Origin: Candidatus Aenigmatarchaeota archaeon
Lineage (GTDB): Archaea; Aenigmatarchaeota; Aenigmatarchaeia; QMZP01
Assembly (NCBI GenBank): GCA_016202725.1
Contig: JACQOD010000013.1
Coordinates: forward strand, 1-6,818
Length of the DNA: 6,818 nucleotides
Direction: 5' to 3'
This document shows, in pieces, positions 1 to 4,736 of the stretch. A program made the translations under genes and the position numbers. A model generated the notes under the pieces. That model ran no database searches. It had not been told where the DNA came from and saw only the letters and a program-made list of their open reading frames with translations. Within the stretch, counting starts at the first letter, position 1. The number at the start of each line of letters is the position of its first letter.

Positions 1-1947
1 CCCATCAACGACCCCCCATCCCTCCAGCCCATAGGGAACCGGCAGGCCAATGAAAACCATACCCTCACCATCCAGCTCCTGGCAACAGACCCCGAGAATG
101 ACACCCTCACCTTCGGGACAAACGCAGGGGAAGTCTTGCCTTCAGCCTTCTCATTCTCTCCCGCCACCGGCCTGTTTGCATGGACGCCAACGTTCCAGGA
201 CTCCGGGAGCTATAACATCACGTTCAATGCGTCTGATGGAGGCTTATCAGACGAAGAGACCATAACAATCACAGTCCTTAATGTCAACCGGCCCCCATCC
301 CTCCAGCCCATAGGGAACCGGCAGGCCAACGAGAACGACACCCTCGCCATACAGCTCCTGGCAACAGACCCGGACAACGACACCCTCACCTTCGGCACCA
401 ATGCCGGGGCAGTCCTCCCCTCCCCGCCCTCCTTCGACCCCCAGACCGGCCTCTTCCAGTGGACCCCCACCTTCAGTGATGCAGGCAACTACTCCGTCAC
501 CTTCAACGTGACCGACGGCGAGGCGGGGGATGAAGAGGCCATCACCGTCACCGTCAGCAATGTCAACAGGCAGCCCGTGATCATAACCGCTCCTCCGAGG
601 AACGCCTTCCCGGGGCAGACCTACGCCTATGATGTAGGTGCAGCCGACCCGGACAACGACCCCCTCGCCTACTCCCTCCTCGAAGCCCCCGTAAACATGA
701 CCATCAACCCCTCCACCGGCCTGATTCAGTGGGCCCCTCCCTTCTGCTCCGATCCCCCCATCGGGAACCGCAGGCCCCTTACCTGCCGCGTGAACGTCTC
801 CGTTCGGGCCTCGGACGGCTTCCTCGGGGACACGCAGAACTACACCCTCGAGGTGACGGCAGCGCAGAAAGGAGCAAGGGAGAAGTTCAGCACCCCACGG
901 CGGGTCACGGCGAATGATGCAGACTCTACCTACCCCTCGCTTGCAGTGGACGCGCAAGGGAACCTCCATGCAGTCTGGACCGATACCAGGGACGGCAACG
1001 CGGAGATTTATTACAAGAAGCTCGATCCGGAGGGAAGGAACTTGACCCCTGACATCAGGGTGACCGAAGATCCGGGAATCTCCTATGATCCGGCTATAGT
1101 GTTTGCAGGGGAGAACCTTCATGGCGTCTGGACTGACGACCGGAACGGCAACGCGGAAATCTATTACAAGAGGCTTAACACCAGCGGTAACAACCTCACG
1201 TGGGACATCAGGCTGACCCGGGACGGGGGAGAGTCTTTCTACCCGGCCCTCGCCGCCGGACCGTCAGTCCTGCACGTGGCCTGGACAGACGACCGGGACA
1301 ACGACACTGAAATCTACCATCTTGCCCTGTATGCGAACGGCAGCGCCTCCCCTGCGCGACGGGTCACCTCCTCCCCTGGATTCTCGCTCCTCCCTGCCGT
1401 CGCGGCGGACGGAAGCGACAACGCCCATATCGCCTGGACGGATGACCGGGACGGCAACGCGGAAATCTACTACACGAAACTGGACAGCGGCGGGAGCCCC
1501 CTTGTCGGCGAGACCCGGGTGACCTCCGCAGGCGAGGATTCCTCGTTCCCTTCCCTTGTTGCCGACAGCCAGGGGAACGCCCACCTTGTCTGGAGCGACG
1601 GGAGGGACGGCAACCACGAGATCTACTACCACAAGCTTGATGCCAACGGGAGCACGGCGGTGGGCGACACCAGGATCACGAACAGCTCCGGATCCTCATG
1701 GTTCCCCTCCCTGGCGTTCGGCACAGGAAAACTGCGGCTGGCATGGTCTGAAAGGCTGGAGTGGAACGATGAGATCTATTACACCTCCCTCACGGTGAAC
1801 GGCGTTGCGGGGGAGAAAACGAGGCTTACCAACGATCCGGCAGACTCCTCCCTCCCGGTTGCAGCGGCGCGGGGGAACATTACCCACATCGTCTGGGAGG
1901 AGAGCAGGGACGGGAACAGGGAGATCTACCATATCCGATCACTATGA
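1..1947 (+). CDS. Secreted/surface protein with Ig-like repeats and a C-terminal seven-bladed beta-propeller (5' partial)
   Basis: The frame is open from the first base, so the N-terminus (signal peptide and probably more repeats) lies outside the window; 648 residues are visible. Residues 1-290 are three tandem Ig/cadherin-like (He_PIG-type) domains. Each has the pattern TDP(E/D)ND near the start, TGLxxWTP in the middle (Trp at visible residues 61, 154 and 244) and an FNxxDG strand near the end. Residues about 298-648 are seven repeats with the core WTDDRDGNAEIYY; their Trp residues are at 326, 377, 428, 479, 531, 582 and 632. An RRVT strand precedes the first core, and the protein stops just after the seventh EIYH, as expected for a propeller closed by its N-terminal strand. 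About 20 N-X-S/T sequons fit an extracellular, glycosylated archaeal protein. No catalytic motif or C-terminal anchor is seen. I infer ligand, glycan or cell-cell binding. A similar-looking surface gene follows. Confidence 0.9.
   Translation, partial: PINDPPSLQPIGNRQANENHTLTIQLLATDPENDTLTFGTNAGEVLPSAFSFSPATGLFAWTPTFQDSGSYNITFNASDGGLSDEETITITVLNVNRPPSLQPIGNRQANENDTLAIQLLATDPDNDTLTFGTNAGAVLPSPPSFDPQTGLFQWTPTFSDAGNYSVTFNVTDGEAGDEEAITVTVSNVNRQPVIITAPPRNAFPGQTYAYDVGAADPDNDPLAYSLLEAPVNMTINPSTGLIQWAPPFCSDPPIGNRRPLTCRVNVSVRASDGFLGDTQNYTLEVTAAQKGAREKFSTPRRVTANDADSTYPSLAVDAQGNLHAVWTDTRDGNAEIYYKKLDPEGRNLTPDIRVTEDPGISYDPAIVFAGENLHGVWTDDRNGNAEIYYKRLNTSGNNLTWDIRLTRDGGESFYPALAAGPSVLHVAWTDDRDNDTEIYHLALYANGSASPARRVTSSPGFSLLPAVAADGSDNAHIAWTDDRDGNAEIYYTKLDSGGSPLVGETRVTSAGEDSSFPSLVADSQGNAHLVWSDGRDGNHEIYYHKLDANGSTAVGDTRITNSSGSSWFPSLAFGTGKLRLAWSERLEWNDEIYYTSLTVNGVAGEKTRLTNDPADSSLPVAAARGNITHIVWEESRDGNREIYHIRSL
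12..569 (+). repeat. Tandem 279-bp (93-codon) Ig-domain repeat, two close copies
   Basis: The first unit (from about 12) and the second (from about 291) align at a constant offset of 279 bp, exactly 93 codons. The first roughly 45 bp of each are nearly identical at DNA level (only synonymous-type differences in the stretch encoding SLQPIGNRQANEN). The ATDP-ND-TLTFGTNAG stretch is also almost unchanged, while the later part of each unit has diverged. A third, clearly older copy follows at about 570-870 with a 90-codon spacing between its key Trp and the previous one. This indicates recent in-frame duplication, or gene conversion, of the domain's front half. Confidence 0.85.
898..1947 (+). repeat. 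Seven 50-52-codon beta-propeller blade repeats
   Basis: The conserved core W(T/S)(D/E)xRDGNxEIYY occurs with its Trp codon at 976, 1129, 1282, 1435, 1591, 1744 and 1894, giving spacings of 153, 153, 153, 156, 153 and 150 bp. Each core is followed by a KLD-N/G turn, an RVT/RLT strand and a (F/Y)P(S/A)L strand. The sixth core (SERLEWNDEIYY) is the most degenerate. Seven regular units with a strand permuted between N- and C-terminus is the classic propeller closure; the fold itself is inferred. Confidence 0.8.
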
Positions 1948-2003
1948 GACCGCACCAAGAAGTTCCAATGGGAGGGAATGGCGGGAAAACCGGGACTGGC
2001 AGG

Positions 2004-2013
2004 TTTTTAAATA
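2004..2013 (+). promoter_or_regulatory. TATA box for the GIGT-repeat surface protein gene
   Basis: TTTTTAAATA sits in an otherwise GC-rich spacer, with its centre about 25 bp upstream of the ATG at 2034. That is the normal archaeal TATA-to-transcription-start distance, so the transcript would be leaderless. The five-T run at 2004-2008, 57 bp beyond the stop of the preceding gene, might also help terminate that gene. Confidence 0.6.
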
Positions 2014-2033
2014 CAACTGCCCAATTCTCTCGC

Positions 2034-3224
2034 ATGGAGAGGCGCAGGGTCGTCAGGTCGCTTGTAGTCGGCATTCCCTTGTTCGTGGTGACCGCAGCCT
2101 TCCTGACCGTGATTGCCGCTCCAGGGGATTCCCAGACCCCCGCCTACAAGAGCTGGCTTTTTACCGGTCAAAATCTGTACACGACAGGATCAAGCGTCGG
2201 CATCGGAACACCGACTCCGGGAGCGGCGCTGGAAATACAATCCACCAATCCGGCAGAGCAGCTGGAAGTGAGAAACCCTGCCACAGGATCGCAGGCCCAC
2301 AGTTATATTGCGATAACAACCGGCGACACAGGCCCCGGCATCTACAACGGCCTTGTCCTCGGTTATAATGCGGGCGGCCTAGCATTTCTCAACAGCAGGG
2401 AATATGCTCCCCTCGCCCTTGCAACAAACGATATTGAAAGATTCCGCATAACAGCGGACGGAAACATTGGCATAGGGACAAGTTCCCCCCTCCGGCTGCT
2501 CCACCTCTCTTCCGGAGGGGTTGGCAGTGCGATTGCCCGCATAGAAGGCGGGCCCACGGGTCACGCGTATTTGGAGTTCTATCAAGGAACGACAGACAGA
2601 GGCTTTGTCGGGTGGGACGCTGCAAGCGGCAGCGCGATGAGACTGGTGAACAAGGACAATGGCCCGGTGGCCTTCAGCACAACCGGCCAAGAACGAATGA
2701 GGATTGACAGTGTTGGCAAAGTCGGCATCGGGACGACAAGTCCTGACCGATTACTGCACCTTCAGGGCGGAAGCCTGAGGATCAATCATTCCATCGCCGG
2801 CGGCGCTGCTCAAATATTATTGAGCAACCCGGATAATACGGACCCGGCAAGCGATGCGTATATGCTCGTTGAAGTAGGCGGCACCAGCGCAGGCGACCCG
2901 TTGACATGGTATGCAATTCCGGGGGGCAGCAATTGGGTTACCGGCATAGACAATAGCGATGCCGGCAAATTCAAAACAGCATTCGGCACCGCCTTCGGGA
3001 CCAATGATTTTCTTGTCATTGATACGAGCGGCAACGTCGGCATAGGGACGACCACGCCGCAGAGCGCGCTGGAGGTGGAAGGCTACATCCAGCTTGACCT
3101 CACCGCAGGAGCCCCCCCAGCCGCGGACTGCGACTCCGCCGGGGAGGAAGGGCGCATGGTGTTCGACCCCGATGCCGATTTCCTCTACATCTGCAGCGGG
3201 GCAAGCGGCTGGGTGGCGAAGTAG
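2034..3224 (+). CDS. Exported GIGT-repeat surface/fibre-like protein
   Basis: The 396-residue product starts with a basic n-region (MERRR) and a hydrophobic stretch (residues about 9-29), so it is probably exported or membrane-anchored; no lipobox is visible. The body contains four (S/N/K)(V/I)GIGT-x-(S/T)P repeats at residues about 54, 144, 229 and 334. Three of them are preceded by a strand such as ERFRITADG or ERMRIDSVG and followed by LLHL or ALEV. These repeats are known from beta-rich fibre and adhesin-like proteins of bacteria, archaea and phages. The C-terminus (DCDSAGEEGRMVFDPD then LYICSG) has two Cys, 366 and 387, that could form a disulfide. No chaperone/autoprotease domain is seen. 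The frame is open up to an ATG at 1944 that overlaps the previous gene's TGA. I prefer 2034 because the signal segment starts there and a TATA box lies 25 bp upstream. The exact function is unknown. Confidence 0.85.
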   Translation: MERRRVVRSLVVGIPLFVVTAAFLTVIAAPGDSQTPAYKSWLFTGQNLYTTGSSVGIGTPTPGAALEIQSTNPAEQLEVRNPATGSQAHSYIAITTGDTGPGIYNGLVLGYNAGGLAFLNSREYAPLALATNDIERFRITADGNIGIGTSSPLRLLHLSSGGVGSAIARIEGGPTGHAYLEFYQGTTDRGFVGWDAASGSAMRLVNKDNGPVAFSTTGQERMRIDSVGKVGIGTTSPDRLLHLQGGSLRINHSIAGGAAQILLSNPDNTDPASDAYMLVEVGGTSAGDPLTWYAIPGGSNWVTGIDNSDAGKFKTAFGTAFGTNDFLVIDTSGNVGIGTTTPQSALEVEGYIQLDLTAGAPPAADCDSAGEEGRMVFDPDADFLYICSGASGWVAK

Positions 3225-3534
3225 GTCTTCTCATCCTCCCACACCCGCAGGGGAGCATATCCCTATCACTAAGGTGTTGCCACAGAATAAACTGTCTATT
3301 TTCCCGGGCTGATGGCGCGCTTCCATTGCGGACGGAGCGAATGCCGCCGGATGCGCAATGACCTCATCTCCTCGTCCGAGGTCTTGATGACGGTTCACGT
3401 TATGCTGCGGTTCGCCCTAACACCGTAGGTGACCGCTCTTGGCGGCTGGAAAACGCGGCACCATCATCAGGTTGGCTATAAAAAATCAGAACAAAGAGAG
3501 CCTGCGGCGTGCAACGAGCTACAGCAACTGACGG
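3225..3534. other. Intergenic region without a convincing gene
   Basis: About 310 bp lie between two convergent genes. No open frame with credible protein features and no tRNA cloverleaf were found. Visible structure is limited to small hairpins: an ACAG/CTGT stem (3282-3295) followed by CTATTTT, a weak candidate terminator for the upstream gene; a CATTGCG/CGCAATG inverted repeat (3324-3330 with 3354-3360); and a GACCTC/GAGGTC stem (3360-3365 with 3378-3383). The last two adjoin and share base 3360. An A-rich stretch at 3478-3485 reads as a T-tract on the - strand and as a TATA-like box on the + strand. Confidence 0.6.
3478..3497 (-). terminator. T-tract terminator of the GNAT gene
   Basis: On the - strand a run of six T (3480-3485) follows a pyrimidine-rich stretch about 50 nt beyond the TAG stop of the acetyltransferase gene. 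Archaeal RNA polymerase terminates at such T-runs without a hairpin, and none is seen here. The same bases on the + strand resemble a TATA box, but no credible gene starts downstream. Confidence 0.45.
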
Positions 3535-4140
3535 CTATGCCCGCCGTAGCGCCTCAGCCTCCGCCTGCCTGCGCCGCCGCTGCTCATGCGCGTACATGGT
3601 GCGCTGCAGGTCGGCAGTGTCCAGCCGGAAGCGCCTGCGGGGAACAACGACGCCGTCAAGCTGGTGCTGGACCTCTCCCATGTCCTCGCAGCCGATGTGG
3701 CGGTAGACCGCCAGCACGGGAGGGTCCAGGAGGGCGTCCCCCTCGAGGAAGGCCAGCCCGTCCTGGGGGGCAAGGGTTGCCACTTCCAGGAGGATGCGGC
3801 TGAACACCCCCGTCCCCTGGAGCGCGGGATGGACGTAGGTGCAGATAATCTCCCCGGTCCTATTCTCCCTGTCAGGACCCGCGAGGTAGCCTCCCGCGCC
3901 CACCAGATCCTCTTCCCGGAATGAGAGGAGGAAGGTCCCCCGGTAGGCCTTCCGCAGGATGTCTCCCGGGGTGTGCAGCAGCAGGGCCTCGATCTGGGCG
4001 GAGGAATAGATGGGCTGCCCGTCCACGCACTTCTGGCCGAGGATGCGGAGGTTCGCTTCCACCAGGGCGCGGACGTCGGCCTCGTACGCATCAAGGAGAA
4101 GGTCTCCGGCGGCTCCCTCGCGGAAGACTGAGAGCGGCAT
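3535..4140 (-). CDS. GNAT-family N-acetyltransferase
   Basis: The 201-residue product is predicted to transfer an acetyl group from acetyl-CoA to an amine; the substrate is unknown. The signature is the motif A region at residues about 95-124: a beta-strand TGEIICTYVHP, then the acetyl-CoA loop LQGTG (Q108, G109, G111) and helix VFSRILLEVA. The usual small residue (G/A) closing the Q/R-G-x-G-x-G/A loop is Phe113 here. The later stretch AFLEGDALLDPPVLAVYRHIGCE (residues about 130-151) matches the motif B part of the fold, with AVYRHIGCE as the typical Y-x-x-x-G-F-like end. The C-terminus (EQRRRRQAEAEALRR) is a short, highly basic helix not needed for the fold. The start is supported by a strong Shine-Dalgarno sequence immediately upstream. 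It is divergent from the Sec61-beta gene. The family is fairly certain; the specific role is not. Confidence 0.85.
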   Translation of the reverse strand: MPLSVFREGAAGDLLLDAYEADVRALVEANLRILGQKCVDGQPIYSSAQIEALLLHTPGDILRKAYRGTFLLSFREEDLVGAGGYLAGPDRENRTGEIICTYVHPALQGTGVFSRILLEVATLAPQDGLAFLEGDALLDPPVLAVYRHIGCEDMGEVQHQLDGVVVPRRRFRLDTADLQRTMYAHEQRRRRQAEAEALRRA

Positions 4141-4141
4141 T

Positions 4142-4151
4142 GACCTCCTTT
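4142..4151 (-). promoter_or_regulatory. Shine-Dalgarno site of the GNAT gene
   Basis: On the - strand AAAGGAGGTC ends one base before the ATG (4138-4140); its GGAGGT core is complementary to the 16S rRNA 3' end (ACCUCC). It fixes the start. It is also the only strong SD in the window; the other genes look leaderless or have only a weak GGTGA. If transcription starts 26 bp from the TATA box at 4162-4170, this SD would not be in the mRNA, so a longer transcript may exist. Confidence 0.6.
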
Positions 4152-4160
4152 AGGCGCGCA

Positions 4161-4170
4161 ATTTTATAAA
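4161..4170. promoter_or_regulatory. Shared, bidirectional TATA box between GNAT and Sec61-beta genes
   Basis: The TTTATAAA core (4163-4170) is a perfect palindrome, flanked on both sides by GGCGCGC (4153-4159 and 4171-4177). Its centre (4166.5) lies 25.5 bp from the Sec61-beta ATG at 4192 and 26.5 bp from the GNAT ATG at 4140. A TATA box at this distance is the expected archaeal spacing for leaderless transcription in both directions. Confidence 0.6.
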
Positions 4171-4191
4171 GGCGCGCGTGAAAAAGGATGC

Positions 4192-4344
4192 ATGGCCGAG
4201 AAAATGACCATGCCCCAGTCGACTGCTGGATTGATCAGGTACACGGACGAGGTCGCAGGCGGGATCAAGGTCTCCCCCCAGCACGTGGTCATGGTGTCCG
4301 TGGCGATCCTCCTCCTGGAGATCGTGGCCAAGACCATCTTCTGA
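4192..4344 (+). CDS. Preprotein translocase subunit Sec61-beta (archaeal SecG-equivalent)
   Basis: A 50-residue protein. It begins AEKMTMPQSTAGLIRY, a cytosolic segment with the Sec61-beta hallmark of a P-x-S-x-A/G-G-L-x-R-Y stretch. It then runs through a short acidic linker (TDEVAGGIKVSPQH) into a single transmembrane helix, residues about 31-48 (VVMVSVAILLLEIVAKTIF), and stops. This is the usual archaeal design: a tail-anchored accessory subunit of the SecYE protein-conducting channel, N-terminus in the cytosol. There is no good SD, and a TATA box lies 25 bp upstream, so the message is probably leaderless. It stands alone rather than with SecY or SecE. The helix contains one Glu (E43), slightly unusual. 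An overlapping ATG at 4188 is in another frame and opens a non-coding ORF. Confidence 0.88.
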   Translation: MAEKMTMPQSTAGLIRYTDEVAGGIKVSPQHVVMVSVAILLLEIVAKTIF

Positions 4345-4376
4345 CCAAACCATCTTCTGACCACGACCATCTTCTG
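4334..4376 (+). repeat. Short tandem repeat spanning the Sec61-beta stop codon
   Basis: CCATCTTCTGACCA occurs at 4334-4347 and 4350-4363, with a third, shortened copy (CCATCTTCTG) at 4367-4376. The first copy contains the last codons and TGA stop of Sec61-beta. Period is 16-17 bp, so copies are not in one reading frame. It looks like local slippage duplication of the gene's 3' end. Confidence 0.8.
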
Positions 4377-4471
4377 GCGGGAGGCCTCTTTCCGGACGCT
4401 GTCCCCCTGCGTCATCCTGAAGGGAGTGTTTGACCCGGGCAAGGAAACCAGGAGGGGCGGGACCGGAAGAG

Positions 4472-4486
4472 CATAACGGCGTTATC
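4472..4486. promoter_or_regulatory. Candidate operator site 1 (dyad)
   Basis: ATAAC-GGC-GTTAT (core 4473-4485) is a perfect 5+5 inverted repeat with 3-bp spacer. It matches the 15-bp consensus TATAAC-N3-GTTATA except for the outermost base pair (C at each end). It is the most distal site, centre 4479, 54 bp from the centre of site 2. Confidence 0.55.
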
Positions 4487-4525
4487 TGCCGGGAGGCCGC
4501 CGGGGACAGGATCCGCCTGCCTGTT

Positions 4526-4540
4526 TATTACAGTGTTATA
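4526..4540. promoter_or_regulatory. Candidate operator site 2 (dyad)
   Basis: TATTAC-AGT-GTTATA is a 6+6 inverted repeat with one mismatch (third T of the left arm should pair as A). It is the reverse complement of site 4 at 14 of 15 positions. It overlaps site 3 by two bases. Confidence 0.6.
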
Positions 4541-4553
4541 TCACGCTGTTATA
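4539..4553. promoter_or_regulatory. Candidate operator site 3 (dyad, overlaps site 2)
   Basis: TATCAC-GCT-GTTATA is a 6+6 inverted repeat with one mismatch. Its centre is 13 bp from the centre of site 2, so bound dimers would be just over one helical turn apart and could contact each other. Confidence 0.6.
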
Positions 4554-4612
4554 GTGGGGTGCTGGGTCCTGGAGGAAAACGATTGACAGCGCCACTGACA
4601 TGCCTCCCCTTT

Positions 4613-4627
4613 TATAACACTGTTATA
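4613..4627. promoter_or_regulatory. Candidate operator site 4 (perfect dyad)
   Basis: TATAAC-ACT-GTTATA is a perfect 6+6 inverted repeat with 3-bp spacer, the best copy of the array. It ends 35 bp before the TATA box at 4663. Its left arm sits in TTTTATAA (4611-4617), which could itself be an alternative TATA box, in which case binding would block it. Confidence 0.65.
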
Positions 4628-4662
4628 CCTTCCTGCGGAATTGCCGTACCCCCGAAGGCAGC

Positions 4663-4670
4663 TTTAAAAA
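4663..4670 (+). promoter_or_regulatory. TATA box of the korAB operon
   Basis: TTTAAAAA, preceded by a purine-rich GAAGGCAG stretch that could serve as BRE. Centre 4666.5 puts transcription start at roughly 4690-4694. A CCCCTC/GAGGGG inverted repeat (4673-4678 with 4686-4691) lies between the TATA box and that point. Confidence 0.55.
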
Positions 4671-4693
4671 GCCCCCTCCCCCAAAGAGGGGAT

Positions 4694-4732
4694 ATGCCTT
4701 GCCATCCTGGCGAGTGCCGGTACGTTCGGTGA
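4694..4732 (+). CDS. Candidate 12-codon leader mini-ORF ahead of korA
   Basis: The frame encodes MPCHPGECRYVR with TGA at 4730-4732, ending 4 nt before the korA ATG. The ATG is about 27 bp after the TATA centre, so the mini-ORF would be read from the very 5' end of a leaderless mRNA. It contains two Cys spaced C-x4-C. Its T-ending codons (CCT, CAT, GTT) differ from the C/G-ending preference of korA. Translation of the peptide could couple to korA initiation. A frame this short can also occur by chance, so this is a hypothesis. Confidence 0.35.
   Translation: MPCHPGECRYVR
4728..4732 (+). promoter_or_regulatory. SD-like GGTGA before korA, overlapping the leader stop
   Basis: GGTGA is complementary to UCACC at the 16S rRNA 3' end and sits 4 nt before the ATG at 4737. 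Because it includes the mini-ORF stop codon, terminating ribosomes would be placed on the korA start. No in-frame upstream ATG, GTG or TTG is available for korA, which supports the 4737 start. Confidence 0.45.
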
Positions 4733-4736
4733 CGTT

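Larger units (their letters stand above)
4345..4662 (+). other. Long upstream region of the kor operon, no gene
   Basis: About 320 bp of non-coding DNA after Sec61-beta. It begins with the tandem repeat copies, includes an 8-bp palindrome GAGGCCTC (4381-4388) followed by TTT that might assist termination, and then carries the four-site dyad array (listed separately). The open + strand frame across this stretch from about 4430 has no recognisable protein content and overlaps the dyads. Confidence 0.6.

Noticed and set aside
247..1122. A 291-codon open frame on the - strand, antisense to the Ig/propeller gene
   Set aside because: It mirrors the repeat pattern of the real + strand gene and shows no domain of its own.
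1978..2010. A 10-codon ORF with GGAGGG just upstream, between the two surface genes
   Set aside because: It ends inside the TATA box of the next gene, has no distinctive content and is likely chance.
2299..2320. GTTAT/ATAAC inverted repeat inside the GIGT gene, resembling the operator arms
   Set aside because: The arm order is reversed (GTTAT first), the spacer is 6 bp and it lies within coding sequence, so it does not match the kor dyads.
3440..3490. C/D box small RNA or tRNA in the intergenic region
   Set aside because: TGATGA-like boxes are present on both strands but are not paired with CUGA boxes at proper spacing, and no cloverleaf with a proper T-arm could be drawn.
4472..4627. SurR-type redox operator
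   Set aside because: The known Pyrococcus SurR site is GTT-N3-AAC; the sites here are AAC-N3-GTT with extended TAT arms. The similarity is only in the 3-bp spacer.
4430..4732. A 100-codon + strand frame from a TTG, ending in the leader mini-ORF
   Set aside because: It runs across the four dyads and the TATA box, has no family features and no SD. Only its last 12 codons, starting at an ATG at the expected transcription start, are kept as a candidate.
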